Shown here: piece after piece, positions 8,381 to 16,444 of the stretch
How positions within the stretch are numbered: position 1 is the first letter of the stretch
Layout: each line of letters begins with the position of its first letter
From: Oscillospiraceae bacterium
Lineage (GTDB): Bacteria; Bacillota; Clostridia; Oscillospirales; Oscillospiraceae
Direction of reading: 5' to 3'
NCBI GenBank assembly: GCA_031262065.1
Contig: JAISIK010000044.1
Location: 1-36,295 of the forward strand
DNA length: 36,295 nt
Program-made: the position numbers and the translations under genes
The notes under the pieces: model-generated
The model's input: the letters and a program-made list of their open reading frames with translations, nothing else
The model's database searches: none
Told to the model about the DNA's origin: nothing

Positions 8381-9508
8381 ATGCGGTTTGACGCGCTTCC
8401 AAGCCCCTGTTATGTCGTAAACGAGGCGAAACTTATTCAAAATTTGGAAATTTTGCAGCAACTGCGCAAGCGCAGCGGCGCGAAGATTTTGCTTGCGCAA
8501 AAGGCGTTTTCCATGTTTTCCCTCTATCCGCTGATTGCGCGCTACCTCGACGGGGCAACCGCCAGCGGGCTTTTCGAGGCACGCTTGGCGGCGCAGGAGA
8601 TGGGCGGGGAGAACCACGTCTTTTGCGCTGCTTACCGCGCAGAGGATATGCCGGAACTCACCGCGCTGTGCGACCATATCATCTTTAATTCGGTCTATCA
8701 ATGCAAGCAGTTTGCGCCGCAGGTTCTTGCGCAGGGCAAGCGCGTCGGTTTGCGCATCAATCCGGAGTGCTCCACGCAGGAGGGGCATGAAATCTACGAC
8801 CCTTGCGGCAAGCTCTCCCGCCTCGGCGTGACGCGCGAAGAGTTTGACCCCGCTGTGCTGCAGCTGATTTCCGGGCTTCATTTTCACACGCTCTGCGAGC
8901 AAAATGCAGACGCCTTAGAAACGACGCTTCGCGCAGTGGAAGAGAAATTCGGCGAGTTTCTGCCGCAGCTTGCATGGCTTAATTTTGGCGGCGGGCACCA
9001 TATCACAAGGGAAGACTATGACCTTGCGCGTTTAGAGCGCGCTATTGCCCATCTGCAGGAGCGCTACGGCGTTACGGTGTATATCGAGCCCGGCGAGGCA
9101 GTGGCGCTCAATGCGGGCGTTCTGCGCACGAGGGTGCTGGATATTGTAGAAAACAAGGGAAGCATCGCGATTTTGGATGCTTCCGCAGCCTGCCATATGC
9201 CCGATGTGCTGGAAATGCCCTACCGTCCGCCGCTGCGCGGTGCGGGCGCAGCAGGGGAGCGGGCGTATACCTATCGCCTTGCAGGGCCGACTTGCTTGGC
9301 GGGTGATACCATTGGGGATTATTCCTTCGATACGCCCTTAAATAGAGGCGATACCCTCGTTTTTGAAGATATGGCGATTTACACGATGGTCAAGAACAAC
9401 ACATTCAACGGCATGCCCCTGCCCGCTATTGCGGTCGAACATGCGGGCGGCGACTGCGAACTTGTCCGCCAATTCGGCTACGAGGATTTTAAGTCCCGCC
9501 TGTCATAA
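8381..9508 (+). CDS. nspC: carboxynorspermidine decarboxylase
   Basis: A 375-residue fold-type III PLP decarboxylase related to diaminopimelate decarboxylase. Lys41 in LLAQKAFSM is the PLP lysine. Other family segments: GLRINPECS, GLHFHTLCEQ, NFGGGHHIT (glycine-rich phosphate site), EPGEAV, and GPTCLAGD with the active-site Cys of the second subunit. It removes the carboxyl group from carboxyspermidine or carboxynorspermidine and so completes the route begun by the preceding dehydrogenase. A GGGAGA site precedes the ATG. It is the last gene of the polyamine operon; a short CCCCCA/TGGGGG hairpin (about 9517-9540) lies between it and cwlD. Confidence 0.92.
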   Translation: MRFDALPSPCYVVNEAKLIQNLEILQQLRKRSGAKILLAQKAFSMFSLYPLIARYLDGATASGLFEARLAAQEMGGENHVFCAAYRAEDMPELTALCDHIIFNSVYQCKQFAPQVLAQGKRVGLRINPECSTQEGHEIYDPCGKLSRLGVTREEFDPAVLQLISGLHFHTLCEQNADALETTLRAVEEKFGEFLPQLAWLNFGGGHHITREDYDLARLERAIAHLQERYGVTVYIEPGEAVALNAGVLRTRVLDIVENKGSIAILDASAACHMPDVLEMPYRPPLRGAGAAGERAYTYRLAGPTCLAGDTIGDYSFDTPLNRGDTLVFEDMAIYTMVKNNTFNGMPLPAIAVEHAGGDCELVRQFGYEDFKSRLS

Positions 9509-9548
9509 AGTGAATTCCCCCACATAAATAGTCCATGGGGGTGTTTGC

Positions 9549-10265
9549 ATGGCATATTTTAAGAAATATTTCGGGCTTTATCTCACGGTCTGCGGGATTA
9601 TCATTGCAGTTGCGCTTTTCCTCTCGCGTGCAGGAAGCGCGGTGGTTGCGCTCAGCACGCAGGTGGATACCGCGCCGATTGTAGTTATCGACGCCGGGCA
9701 CGGCGGGGAAGACGGCGGCGCGCTTTCCTGCACGGGCGTGCGCGAGAGCGACGTCAATTTGGATATTTCCCTGCGTATGCATGATTTACTGCACTTTATG
9801 GGAATACAAACGAAAATGATTCGTACAACCGATATTTCCATTTATACCGAAGGCGCAAGCACCTTATCGGAAAAGAAGGTGTCGGATCTGCACAACCGCG
9901 TGGAAATTGTGAACGACACGCCCAACGCGCTGCTGGTAAGCATTCATCAAAATCGATTCCCGCAGTCGAAATATCGCGGCGCACAGGTGTTTTACGCGGC
10001 AACACACGGCAGCGACGCGCTCGCGCAGTTGACGCAAGACAATCTGAAAGCGCAAGTTGACCCGAAGAACAATCGGGAAATCAAGAAAACGCCGGATGTA
10101 TACTTATTTAAGCACGTGCAGTGCACGGCAATACTGATTGAGTGCGGATTCCTCTCTAATGAGGCGGAGGAGGCGCTTTTGCGCACACCGGAATACCAGA
10201 AGAAGCTGACTGCTGCAATCTGCTGCAGTGTGCAGCAGTATTTGGAGGCAAGCAATGAAGGCTAA
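9549..10265 (+). CDS. cwlD: N-acetylmuramoyl-L-alanine amidase CwlD (spore cortex)
   Basis: A 238-residue Amidase_3 protein. Residues about 10-35 form an N-terminal signal/membrane anchor, so the catalytic domain would lie outside the membrane, in the forespore intermembrane space. Zinc and catalytic motifs: IDAGHGGEDGG (His51), a Glu in the EKKVSDLHNRVEI region, VSIHQNRF (second His) and ILIECGFLSN (catalytic Glu). Length matches Bacillus CwlD (about 237). CwlD strips stem peptides from N-acetylmuramate so that muramic-delta-lactam, needed for germination, can form in the cortex. Its end overlaps the start of radA by 11 bases. Confidence 0.88.
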   Translation: MAYFKKYFGLYLTVCGIIIAVALFLSRAGSAVVALSTQVDTAPIVVIDAGHGGEDGGALSCTGVRESDVNLDISLRMHDLLHFMGIQTKMIRTTDISIYTEGASTLSEKKVSDLHNRVEIVNDTPNALLVSIHQNRFPQSKYRGAQVFYAATHGSDALAQLTQDNLKAQVDPKNNREIKKTPDVYLFKHVQCTAILIECGFLSNEAEEALLRTPEYQKKLTAAICCSVQQYLEASNEG

Positions 10266-11604
10266 GACCGTGTTCTTATGCACCGCATGCGGAAACGAAA
10301 CCCCAAAGTGGCAGGGGCGCTGCCCCTCCTGCGGTGCGTGGAATTCTTTGGAGGAGTACACGCCGCATGCAGCAACAAGCAGTGCCCGCGCTGCAACAGT
10401 CGAGGCAGTGCCTGCACGCTTGCGGGATGTGCCCGGCGGCGATGAGCTTCGCTTTTCCACCGGGACGGGGGAGTTAGACCGCGTGCTTGGCGGCGGCGCG
10501 GTGCACGGTTCGCTCGTTCTCGTCAGCGGTGCGCCGGGCATCGGGAAATCCACGTTGCTCCTGCAAATCTGTGCAAAAATCAGCGACACGCAGAAAATTC
10601 TCTACGTATCGGGCGAAGAAAGCGCGCGGCAGCTCAAGCTGCGCGCGCAGCGCCTCGGCGTAGAGAATGATTCGCTGTACCTGCTCTGCGAAACAGGGCT
10701 TGACAGCATTTTGGCTGCGGCAGACCGCCTGAAGCCCGATATGATGATTATCGACTCTGTGCAAACGCTCTACGTGGGCGATAAGGCTGCATCTCCCGGG
10801 AGCATTTCGCAGGTAAAGGACTGCACCATGCGCCTGATGCAATACTCGAAGTCCACGGGTGTAACCTGCTTTGTTGTCGGGCACATTAACAAAGAGGGCG
10901 CAATCGCAGGGCCGAAGGTGCTTGAGCACATGGTTGACTGCGTACTCTATTTTGAAGGCGATATGCACACCGCCTATCGGCTTTTGCGCGCCGCAAAAAA
11001 CCGTTTTGGCTCGACCAACGAGATTGGCGTGTTTGAAATGGACGACAGCGGCTTGCGCGAAGTGCCGAACCCCTCGGAAATGCTCCTGTCCGGGCGACCG
11101 CTCAATACCCCGGGCACTTGTGTTGTCAGTGTGATGGAGGGTTCGCGCCCGATTTTGGCGGAAATTCAGGCTTTGGTTTCGCCCACGACCTTTAATCTTC
11201 CGCGCAGGACAAGCAATGGCTTTGACTATAACCGCGCAGCCATGCTCTTAGCGGTGCTCGAAAAGCGCGCCGGGCTGCGCTTTTCCGCGGCGGATGCCTA
11301 TTTGAATGTTATCGGCGGTCTGCGGTTGGACGAGCCTGCCGCGGATTTGGCGGTCTGCCTTGCCCTTGCCTCCGCGGCGCAGGACAAGCCCATCTCCGAC
11401 ACCCTCGCTGCAATCGGCGAAATTGGGCTGACGGGGGAGGTTCGTGCGGTTACGCAGCTGTCCAATCGCCTTGCAGAGGTGCGCCGCCTTGGGTTTACGC
11501 ACTGCGTCGTCCCCCGCAGCGGCACGGACAATTTGCGCGCGCCGGAGGGGCTAACGATTTTGAAAGTCCGCAATCTTCGCGAGGCAATGGCTGTTGTGCT
11601 GTAA
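10255..11604 (+). CDS. radA: DNA repair protein RadA (branch migration ATPase)
   Basis: A 449-residue protein with the full RadA layout: a four-cysteine zinc finger (Cys9, Cys12, Cys23, Cys26), a RecA-like ATPase core with Walker A GAPGIGKST, the RadA-specific KNRFG motif (AAKNRFGSTNE) and a C-terminal Lon-protease-like domain. It processes recombination intermediates by branch migration. The ATG at 10255 is chosen over an earlier in-frame GTG/ATG because GGAGG lies 7 bases upstream and the zinc finger then starts at the usual place. It overlaps the 3' end of cwlD by 11 bases, suggesting translational coupling. Confidence 0.97.
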   Translation: MKAKTVFLCTACGNETPKWQGRCPSCGAWNSLEEYTPHAATSSARAATVEAVPARLRDVPGGDELRFSTGTGELDRVLGGGAVHGSLVLVSGAPGIGKSTLLLQICAKISDTQKILYVSGEESARQLKLRAQRLGVENDSLYLLCETGLDSILAAADRLKPDMMIIDSVQTLYVGDKAASPGSISQVKDCTMRLMQYSKSTGVTCFVVGHINKEGAIAGPKVLEHMVDCVLYFEGDMHTAYRLLRAAKNRFGSTNEIGVFEMDDSGLREVPNPSEMLLSGRPLNTPGTCVVSVMEGSRPILAEIQALVSPTTFNLPRRTSNGFDYNRAAMLLAVLEKRAGLRFSAADAYLNVIGGLRLDEPAADLAVCLALASAAQDKPISDTLAAIGEIGLTGEVRAVTQLSNRLAEVRRLGFTHCVVPRSGTDNLRAPEGLTILKVRNLREAMAVVL

Positions 11605-11662
11605 AAAGTAGTAGATTTATTGGGCTTTGTATAGTATTATGTACGAGGTCAAGGAGGTGCGC

Positions 11663-13426
11663 ATGCCAAAGATACGATATATCGCCCGCGTTTTCAGCGG
11701 AATGCGATTCAAAAAACTCAATTCCCTCATGACGGTAGTCAAAGAAAAGTGCGGGCAGAGCAAGGTGAAGACCTTTTTTGACCTCCTTGTCTGTTTCTTT
11801 CGCTACGGTTCGGGGTATTATGACTATGTCATGTTCGGCTTTTACGACCTGACAGCCGCGCAGCGCGACACCTACCTGACGCGCGTGCGCAATAAGAAGG
11901 TCTGCGAGCTAATGAACGACCCCGCCTTCGGAGAAATATTCGACAACAAGCTGCTTTTCAACGAGCGTTTTGCGCATTTGCTGGGGCGGCAGGTTTTGAG
12001 CGCCGAGACCGTCGAGGCGGACAAGCTCGCGGCGTTTTTATCAGATAACGAGAGCTTCTTTGCAAAGCCGAACCGCGGCACTTGCGGCAACGGCATTGAG
12101 AAACTGCGCACTTCCGATTTTGCGGACGCGCAGCGCGTTTTAGACTACGTGCGTGGCAAGAATCTTCCTGTTCTGGAGGAAGTGATTGTGCAGCACGAGG
12201 ATATGGCGCGGCTTCATCCCGCCTCTGTCAACACCCTGCGCATTGTTACAGACCGGGTCGGCAGCGTCACGCACATTGCCTATGTTGTGGTGAAAATCGG
12301 TACGGGCGGCGGATTTTGCGATAATTCCGGGCAGGGCGGCGTGATTTGCCGCGTGGATGAAAAGACGGGCAAGATTTGCTCTGTCGCGACGGACGATTAT
12401 TTCCATATATACAACAAACACCCGGACACCGGCATCGTGTTTAACGGTTACGCGCTTCCCATGGTGCAGGAGGCAATTGCCCTTGCGAAGGAAGCGTCCG
12501 CAGTCGTTCCGCAGACCGGTCACGTCGGCTGGGACGTCGCCATTACGCCCGATGGTGTCGTGCTCATCGAGGGCAACGATTATCCCGGCACAGACCTTTG
12601 CCAGCTTGCGCCGCATTACCCCGAAAAGCAGGGCTTGTGGCCGTATTACAAAAGAATTTTGAGCTTAAATAGGAGCAAGAGAAAGATGAAAGAAGAGATT
12701 TTGCAGGAAACGCCCACGCAGGAGGAATCGGATCTGAAACCCAACGAGGGCAAGTCAGGGATTATCGAAGTGGACGGCGTAAGCTATCAGCGCCTGCCCA
12801 TTCGCACGCATCTGATTACGGATCAGGACAATATTGTATACGTTGCCGAAACCTACGGCAGCCCGGTTCTCAGCGAAGCGGGGGATATTCTTTTCATTTC
12901 GGAAAAGTGCGTTGCCTGCACACAAAAGCGGGCAATTCCCATGAGCGAGATTAAGCCGCGTAAGTTGGCAGTCATGCTCAGCAAACACGTTATGAAAACG
13001 CCGCACGGCATCGGCTTGGGCATGCCCGAGACGATGGAATGCGCCTTGAAAGAATGCGGCGTTCTGCGCATCCTCTTTGCGGCGGTGATTTCTGTGATTG
13101 GAAAGAAAATCTTCCGCAAAAAGGGCTGGTTTTATGCGGTTGCAGGGTATAAGGCGCGTTCCATCGATGGGCCGTGCCACAATACCATCCCGCCGTATAA
13201 CCACTATGTTGTACTCGGACCGCGCAAACCAGATCTTGTTGCAAAGCAGATTAAGGAGCGCATCGGCTACGACGCCATGATTGTAGATATTAACGATCTG
13301 GAAGGGCAGATTCTCGGCGTCTCCTCGAAGAGCATTGATAAGCAGCTCTACGCGCGCGTTCTCAAGGATAACCCGCTTGGGCAGGACGACCAGCAGACCC
13401 CGATGGGCATCATCCGCAGAGTTTAA
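11663..13426 (+). CDS. fused ATP-grasp (sugar-transfer type) and CofE-like protein
   Basis: A single 587-residue frame. Residues 1 to about 333 resemble the ATP-grasp family linked to sugar-transfer proteins (FAKPNRGTCGNG nucleotide-binding loop; GHVGWDVAITPDG and LIEGNDYPG metal-binding end). After a charged linker, residues about 370-587 resemble coenzyme F420-0:gamma-glutamyl ligase (CofE): GDILFISEKCVAC, GIGLGMPETMECAL and a C-terminal VVLGPRKPDLVAKQI region. The family adds amino acids to a cofactor, but the substrate here is unknown and F420 synthesis is not implied. The start at 11663 has AAGGAGG upstream. An internal in-frame ATG at 12686 preceded by AGGAG (12671-12675) could give a free-standing CofE-like protein. 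A strong terminator follows at 13432. Confidence 0.8.
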   Translation: MPKIRYIARVFSGMRFKKLNSLMTVVKEKCGQSKVKTFFDLLVCFFRYGSGYYDYVMFGFYDLTAAQRDTYLTRVRNKKVCELMNDPAFGEIFDNKLLFNERFAHLLGRQVLSAETVEADKLAAFLSDNESFFAKPNRGTCGNGIEKLRTSDFADAQRVLDYVRGKNLPVLEEVIVQHEDMARLHPASVNTLRIVTDRVGSVTHIAYVVVKIGTGGGFCDNSGQGGVICRVDEKTGKICSVATDDYFHIYNKHPDTGIVFNGYALPMVQEAIALAKEASAVVPQTGHVGWDVAITPDGVVLIEGNDYPGTDLCQLAPHYPEKQGLWPYYKRILSLNRSKRKMKEEILQETPTQEESDLKPNEGKSGIIEVDGVSYQRLPIRTHLITDQDNIVYVAETYGSPVLSEAGDILFISEKCVACTQKRAIPMSEIKPRKLAVMLSKHVMKTPHGIGLGMPETMECALKECGVLRILFAAVISVIGKKIFRKKGWFYAVAGYKARSIDGPCHNTIPPYNHYVVLGPRKPDLVAKQIKERIGYDAMIVDINDLEGQILGVSSKSIDKQLYARVLKDNPLGQDDQQTPMGIIRRV

Positions 13427-13431
13427 TATGG

Positions 13432-13463
13432 ATTGGGGTAGGGAAGTGCATCCCTACCCCAAT
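13432..13463 (+). terminator. intrinsic terminator after the ATP-grasp/CofE gene
   Basis: A perfect 13-bp stem (13432-13444 and 13451-13463) with a 6-base loop, followed by ATTTGTTG. Confidence 0.8.
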
Positions 13464-13505
13464 ATTTGTTGTAAAAATGATTATAAGACGCGAGAGGGAT
13501 GTGCT

Positions 13506-13982
13506 ATGTCTGCAAAATTTTATGGAGTGTGTGTTCGAATTGCTGTAATCTGTATGGCGCTTTGCGGAATTGTGCTATCCGTATGGATACTGTATGGATT
13601 TCGACATGAGATTTTTTCTGAACATAGAAAAATTGCGTTCCTATTTCGTGCATGGTTGCTCTTAGTATGGACAACTGCCTTGCCTTGCTTGGGCGTTCTT
13701 GCCTTAGAATGGAAGGTTGCTGGTGCGATTTCCCGTAATGAAACGTTCACACTGAGAGTTGCAAAATGGATGAAAACAGCCGCAATGCTCATTTTCGTTT
13801 CTGTGGGGATTTTCTTTATCGGCAATCTGTTGTTTCTATGCATGAACTTGACGCACCCGTGGATTCTTATCGCTTCGCTGCTTGTTGATATGGTGGGTGT
13901 TGCGCTTGCCGGCATTGCAGCGTCGATTGGCAAATATGTCGAGAAAAAAGCGATGCATAAAGAGGGAATAGGCGAATTGTAA
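13506..13982 (+). CDS. DUF2975-like membrane protein
   Basis: A 158-residue protein with four hydrophobic helices (about residues 8-28, 46-66, 89-111 and 118-138) and charged ends, the layout of the DUF2975 family. Members usually pair with a small XRE-type HTH regulator just downstream; no such gene is present here. The start at 13506 is set by GAGAGGG at 13492-13498; an upstream extension of the frame runs through the terminator and the end of the preceding gene and is rejected. Base composition is somewhat more AT-rich than in the preceding genes. Function unknown. Confidence 0.7.
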   Translation: MSAKFYGVCVRIAVICMALCGIVLSVWILYGFRHEIFSEHRKIAFLFRAWLLLVWTTALPCLGVLALEWKVAGAISRNETFTLRVAKWMKTAAMLIFVSVGIFFIGNLLFLCMNLTHPWILIASLLVDMVGVALAGIAASIGKYVEKKAMHKEGIGEL

Positions 13983-14007
13983 TTTAATAAGCTGTTTCAG
14001 ATGCACT

Positions 14008-15006
14008 TTACGAATTTTCATCCTCTATCCGCAGGCGGGAGAGGGGATTGGCTTCTGCCGCGATTTTCAATTCCGTACTCTCGATGTGCGTATAGATTTC
14101 GGTAGTATTCAGGTGCTCGTGCCCCAAAACCTCCTGCACGGTTTTAATATCAACACCGTTGGAAACCATCAAAGTAGCAGCCGTGTGGCGCAGCTTGTGC
14201 GCAGAGAGGTGTTCTGCGTCAAGCCCCGCAACCAGAACATGCTTTTTTACCAAACGATGCACCGCGCTGATGCCAATCCTGTTGTTTTTCTGCGAACCGA
14301 ACAGCGCACGGTTGTCCGTTAGGGTCTGTTTCCTGCGTTGCGGGAGATAGGCGTCGATTGCGGCGCGGCAAGACCCGCCGAAATAGACAATGCGCTCCTT
14401 GTTGCCCTTGCCGGTCACGCGAATCCGATCCTCATACACGTCGGAAAGATTGAGCCCAACCAACTCGGAGCGACGGATACCGCAGTTCAAAAAGAGCATC
14501 AAAATGGCGTAATCCCGCTTTGCGTGTACGCCACTTACGGAGGAGAGGAGTCGCTTAGATTCCTCGAGGGTGAGATATTTCGGAAGCGACTTGCGAATCT
14601 TCGGGTACTCAATTTCTTTCACGGGGTTATCCGTGAGCTGTTTGGTGCGAACGGTTAGGTATTTATAGAACGATTTTATGGCAGAAAGCTTGCGCGCACG
14701 CGCTGCAGAGCCGATTCCGACAGGCGCACCGTCAAAATTCGGGCGGTCGTTGGCTAAATAGGAGAGAAAATCAAAAATATCAGTAATGGTTATCGTTTTT
14801 AACAATTCCAAATCAACGCTGCGTATCGGAATATCATCCAAAGGCGTATTATAGGGCATTTCTTTTTTGATTAAGGTGATGAATCGCAAAAACATCCGCA
14901 GGTCGAGGTAGTATTCACTGATGGTTTTCTGCGATTGACCCTTAATCGTCTCGTGGTAGGAAAGAAATTCCCGCAAAACCAGCGGACAATCAGAATATCG
15001 ATCCAT
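14008..15006 (-). CDS. tyrosine recombinase (XerC/XerD-like integrase)
   Basis: A 332-residue site-specific recombinase. An N-terminal SAM-like core-binding domain (residues about 5-130) precedes the catalytic domain with all active-site positions: Arg in NCGIRRSELVGL, Lys in TGKGNKERIV, His-x-x-Arg in SAHKLRHTAAT, His in LGHEHLNTTEIYTH and the nucleophilic Tyr in the same segment. The length is that of chromosomal or orphan Xer-like enzymes. GGAGG precedes the ATG. No partner integrase, excisionase or cargo is visible, but the region upstream of it (15007-16444) is gene-poor and contains a CRISPR remnant. It may act at the inverted repeat at 15033-15083 or on a lost element (inference). Confidence 0.93.
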   Translation of the reverse strand: MDRYSDCPLVLREFLSYHETIKGQSQKTISEYYLDLRMFLRFITLIKKEMPYNTPLDDIPIRSVDLELLKTITITDIFDFLSYLANDRPNFDGAPVGIGSAARARKLSAIKSFYKYLTVRTKQLTDNPVKEIEYPKIRKSLPKYLTLEESKRLLSSVSGVHAKRDYAILMLFLNCGIRRSELVGLNLSDVYEDRIRVTGKGNKERIVYFGGSCRAAIDAYLPQRRKQTLTDNRALFGSQKNNRIGISAVHRLVKKHVLVAGLDAEHLSAHKLRHTAATLMVSNGVDIKTVQEVLGHEHLNTTEIYTHIESTELKIAAEANPLSRLRIEDENS

Positions 15007-15032
15007 ATCATTTCCTCCATATGTGAATAGTC

Positions 15033-15083
15033 AATACATTGAATAGAAAATACGCAATGGCATAATAGTCGTTTCAATGTATT
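15033..15083. repeat. 11-bp inverted repeat upstream of the recombinase
   Basis: AATACATTGAA (15033-15043) and its exact reverse complement (15073-15083) are separated by 29 bases and lie 27-77 bases upstream of the recombinase start codon. The spacing and position could suit binding sites of the recombinase or an operator. Neither is proven. Confidence 0.5.
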
Positions 15084-15497
15084 TGCACTTACAACTTTGT
15101 TGCAGTTTCTAAGTATTTGCTTAGGTGAGCTCGGGATTCGTGTTGCGATGAATGCCGAGAGCGCAGCGCATTAACACAACCGTTACTCAAATCATTCTGC
15201 TAGCAAAATTCAATTCTTACGGTCTTCTATATAAAGTCATCCGTGCTCTAGTCGACGATGAGCTGCGCTAATCATCAGTGAGACTTGAGCGCAGTGCAAA
15301 TCTCAATTGCGTCGTGACCGACGCGCACAAGTAGAGTCCGTAGGAACTGATGCTCTCAGCAAATTCGCAACGCAAGAAGCTACACCTGAAGGAGATTTCA
15401 TTTGTTATAGTCTAGGTGTTCATATGGTACAGCCTATATTTTCTACATTTTGCCTACTATTCGGCGAACTATAGAATCATACTACCACGATAAACAG
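15084..15497. other. gene-free stretch upstream of the CRISPR remnant
   Basis: No frame here looks like a gene. The only structure noted is a hairpin with arms CTCGG-ATTC (15130-15139 and 15150-15159, one mismatch). The sequence reads as decayed DNA. Confidence 0.5.
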
Positions 15498-15533
15498 AAA
15501 AACGCAACAAAATTTTTATTTTGCCGCGTTTTT
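15498..15533. terminator. A/T-flanked hairpin, probable bidirectional terminator
   Basis: Sixteen-base arms (15498-15513 and 15518-15533) pair with two adjacent mismatches around a TTTT loop, beginning with an A-run and ending with a T-run. It ends 34 bases before the first CRISPR-like repeat. On the minus strand it would end a transcript of the array. Confidence 0.6.
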
Positions 15534-15567
15534 AAGCTATGCAAACGCGCGGAGGAGATAGCGTCGA

Positions 15568-15736
15568 TGGACTATCCTCCCGCCCCAAGCGAGGCGCGAC
15601 AAAACGTATTTTTCGGGGACGGGCGCATGGTTTAAATTTCAATCCACGCGCCCCGTGCGGGGCGCGACTTTAATACCTGCAAGCATTTTATCCGCACTGT
15701 GCCATTTCAATCCGCGCGCCTCACATGGGGCGGCAC
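15568..15736 (-). CRISPR. degenerate three-repeat CRISPR array, type I-C-like repeats, no cas genes
   Basis: Three 33-base repeats at 15568-15600, 15636-15668 and 15704-15736 are separated by two spacers of exactly 35 bases each. The central repeat begins ATTTCAATCCACG, has an 8-bp palindrome CGCGCCCC/GGGGCGCG and ends GCGAC; read on the minus strand it has the GTCGC...GTGGATTGAAAT form of type I-C repeats. The third repeat matches it at 25 of 33 positions and the first at 23 of 33. Strand is assigned from the repeat orientation usual for I-C. No cas gene lies in the window, so it is a relic or an array served in trans. Confidence 0.75.
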
Positions 15737-15772
15737 AAGAAGCGCACTCTGTTAACGGGACTATCGAGATTT

Positions 15773-15824
15773 CATGACACAACGACTTCCCTATCCAACA
15801 TGACGCAACGACTTTGCTATCCAA
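15773..15824. repeat. tandem duplication of a 26-bp unit
   Basis: Two adjacent 26-base copies (15773-15798 and 15799-15824), beginning CATGAC and ending CTATCCAA, differ at three positions. The pair lies 36 bases beyond the last CRISPR-like repeat, where a minus-strand array leader would be expected. Function unknown. Confidence 0.7.
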
Positions 15825-16444
15825 TCTGTCAATTCACTCGCGCCTGAATAACGGATAATCCATGGGGTGCTTTTCACGCCATTCTTAGTTGGTGCTAGTG
15901 CAGACGGGCTGATACCTACCGGGAACAACAAGCGCCGCCCAAAGAGTGCGAGACCAAAGACTAAGTGATTTTTGGGCTGGATAGGTGCTTTCGTATAACT
16001 CACCGACGAGCTGCGCCGTCAATCTCGCTCTCTTTGAGTAGCAGTTGTCGTCCCTAGCGGGCGTCTGCGCGTCTACAAGAACGCAACTTTTCCGCTGAAC
16101 AATCGCGCTTTGCCGTTCGTCTTGCACTCTTTGGGTGGCGTTATAGTCCTCGGTTGTCGGCGTCAGTTCGCCCGCATTAGTGCCTCTTCCAACGACTAGC
16201 CAGTGATTGCACGAATTCTTTCGGCGCGTCTGTCGGAATCGGTTCTGCGGTGGCTTGGAAACATTCCACCCAATCGCGCCTCGCTGCGCTCGCGGACTTG
16301 CTGCGTCAGTTGCATCCCCTGCTTCGACTTGCAGATAAATGGCTGAGAAATCCATCTAACCTGTTTTCCAATTGGTTGGAATTTGTGCCTATCTGTGTCA
16401 GACTATTTTCCCCATGCCCGAACAGTCGGTATGAACACCCGCTT
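15825..16444. other. gene-free stretch between CRISPR remnant and nadE
   Basis: Several open frames exist but none has a plausible ribosome binding site or recognisable protein pattern. The composition is mixed, with no strong hairpin beside nadE. It reads as decayed or repetitive intergenic DNA. Confidence 0.5.

Noticed and set aside
7118-8902. 594-residue open frame on the minus strand
   Set aside because: Shadow of the carboxynorspermidine dehydrogenase and nspC genes; no family pattern and no start signal.
15500-15532. A fourth CRISPR repeat one period upstream
   Set aside because: At the expected position the sequence is an A/T-flanked terminator hairpin and does not resemble the repeat.
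15885-16355. 156-residue minus-strand frame near the CRISPR relic
   Set aside because: No ribosome binding site, odd composition and no recognisable fold; such frames are common in decayed intergenic DNA.
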